Shown: piece after piece, positions 5,668-6,743 of the stretch
How positions within the stretch are numbered: position 1 is the stretch's first letter
How the letters are laid out: each line of letters opens with the position of its first letter
Origin: Nocardioidaceae bacterium
GTDB lineage: Bacteria > Actinomycetota > Actinomycetes > Propionibacteriales > Nocardioidaceae
Direction: 5' to 3'
DNA: 6,743 nt
Assembly (NCBI GenBank): GCA_013813125.1
Contig: JACCSH010000060.1
Coordinates: 1 to 6,743 of the forward strand
Position numbers and translations under genes: made by a program
The notes under the pieces: generated by a model
Database searches by the model: none
What the model was told of the DNA's origin: nothing
What the model saw: the letters and a program-made list of their open reading frames with translations, nothing else

Positions 5668-6743
5668 ATGGCGAGCAATCTCGGGGCAGACAGCGAGGTC
5701 GGTCGACTTCGGACCGTGATGCTGCACCGCCCTGGCCCCGAGCTCAAGCGCTTGACCCCGCGCAACAACGACAGCCTGCTCTTCGATGGCATTCCCTGGG
5801 TCAGCCGGGCTCAAGATGAACATGACGCCTTCGCCGAGGCTCTTCGTAGTAGATCGGTCGAAGTGCTCTATCTCATGGACCTGCTGACCGAGGCGCTCGC
5901 CGAGGAAGCAGCCAGAGCGCAGGCGATCGCCCAGGTCACAGCCAGCCTGAAACTTGGCGACACCCTACGGGCTTATCTGTCCTCATGGCTCCAAGAACTC
6001 AGCCCCGAAGACCTTGCCGCGGCGATCACTGCCGGGGTGCGCAATGACGAGGTGCGTGGCGGCTTCGGACTCGTGACGAGCCTGCTGGCACGCGACGACT
6101 TTCTGCTGGACCCGTTGCCGAACCTGCTCTTCACCCGCGACTCGTCGGTGTGGTTGCGCGACGCAGTGGCGATCACCAGCCTGGCAATGCCCGCCCGGAC
6201 TCGCGAGACACAGTTGACCGAGCTCATCTACACCTTCCATCCGCGCTTCGTGGGGGTCGATCGTGTGCACGGTTGGCGGGCTGAGCATCTCGAAGGAGGT
6301 GACGTCCTGCTGTTGGCACCAGGAGTGATCGCGGTCGGAGCCGGTGAGCGCACGACGCCCGCAGGTGTTGAGCGACTGGCGCGGCGCGCCTTCGCCGACA
6401 ATCTCGCGCACACCGTGCTAGCCGTTCCCATTGCGCAGGAGCGGGCCACCATGCACTTGGACACGGTGTGCACCATGGTCGACGTAGACGCAATCGTGAT
6501 GTACCCGAAGGTCGCTGACACCTTGAGCGCCCACGCAGTCACCTGTCGGCAGACGAACGACGACGAGGCTCTGATTGAACTCGACGTCTCCGATGCCGAG
6601 CCGTTCCTGGTGGCGGCTGCGAAAGCCATGGGAATCGACACCTTGCGCCAGATCGACACCGGCCTCGACCCGGTGACGGCTGAGCGCGAGCAGTGGGACG
6701 ACGGCAACAACACCTTGGCGATCGCTCCCCGGCTGGCCGTCGC
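5668..6743 (+). CDS. arcA: Arginine deiminase, truncated by the right edge
   Basis: Hydrolyses L-arginine to citrulline and ammonia, the first step of the arginine deiminase pathway; cytoplasmic. There are 358 codons in the window and the frame is still open at the edge; the family is usually about 400-410 residues. Diagnostic segments are [17 protein letters not shown] (17-33), [10 protein letters not shown] (151-160), [10 protein letters not shown] (207-216), [11 protein letters not shown] (262-272) and WDDGNNTLA (343-351). Asp158, Glu209, His263 and Asp265 match the guanidino-group-modifying catalytic and substrate-binding residues. The nucleophilic cysteine of the C-terminal GGPRCMS-type motif lies beyond the window, so activity cannot be confirmed. 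The TRDSS form resembles actinobacterial ArcA. ATG 5668 follows the leaderless -10 and precedes homology directly. No arcB, arcC or transporter gene is in view. Confidence 0.94.
   Translation, partial: MASNLGADSEVGRLRTVMLHRPGPELKRLTPRNNDSLLFDGIPWVSRAQDEHDAFAEALRSRSVEVLYLMDLLTEALAEEAARAQAIAQVTASLKLGDTLRAYLSSWLQELSPEDLAAAITAGVRNDEVRGGFGLVTSLLARDDFLLDPLPNLLFTRDSSVWLRDAVAITSLAMPARTRETQLTELIYTFHPRFVGVDRVHGWRAEHLEGGDVLLLAPGVIAVGAGERTTPAGVERLARRAFADNLAHTVLAVPIAQERATMHLDTVCTMVDVDAIVMYPKVADTLSAHAVTCRQTNDDEALIELDVSDAEPFLVAAAKAMGIDTLRQIDTGLDPVTAEREQWDDGNNTLAIAPRLAV

Overview
The window reads as chromosomal DNA of a high-GC actinomycete. Four lines of evidence point that way: strong G/C bias at third codon positions, best recognisable protein matches to actinobacterial families (an ArcA very like mycobacterial ArcA as I remember it), the serS / lipid kinase / DUF4446 / pheA neighbourhood, and starts that mostly look leaderless (a TAGGCT-type -10 box 6-7 nt before the start codon, with no Shine-Dalgarno). 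The genus cannot be fixed from this stretch. No mobile element, tRNA, rRNA or CRISPR array is visible, and gene density is high.

Layout from left to right. (1) Positions 1-226, minus strand: the first 75 codons of seryl-tRNA synthetase (serS), which runs off the left edge. (2) Positions 227-364: divergent intergenic region with a serS promoter. (3) Positions 365-1939, plus strand: a 524-residue fusion of a six-helix PAP2 lipid phosphatase and a diacylglycerol-kinase-family lipid kinase. (4) Positions 2078-2527, plus strand: a 149-residue DUF4446 membrane-anchored protein of unknown function. (5) Positions 2618-3553, minus strand: prephenate dehydratase (pheA), convergent with the DUF4446 gene. 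(6) Positions 3587-4354 and 4351-5595, plus strand: larB and larC, overlapping by ATGA, for the nickel-pincer nucleotide cofactor. (7) Positions 5668-6743, plus strand: arginine deiminase (arcA), cut by the right edge before its catalytic cysteine.

The genes fall into separate small transcription units rather than one pathway: translation (serS), membrane lipid turnover (PAP2-kinase), phenylalanine synthesis (pheA), cofactor synthesis (larBC) and arginine catabolism (arcA). What links them is the initiation style. serS, the DUF4446 gene, pheA, larB and arcA each have TAG(G/C)CT exactly 6 nt (GTG starts) or 7 nt (ATG starts) upstream of the start codon. pheA and larB share a 33-bp divergent intergenic region in which the two -10 boxes are only 7 bp apart.

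Nothing here is clearly a wholly new system. The points most worth following are the phosphatase-kinase fusion, whose two active sites are predicted on opposite faces of the membrane, the compact pheA/larB bidirectional leaderless promoter, and a larBC pair without larE or a nickel-pincer enzyme in view.
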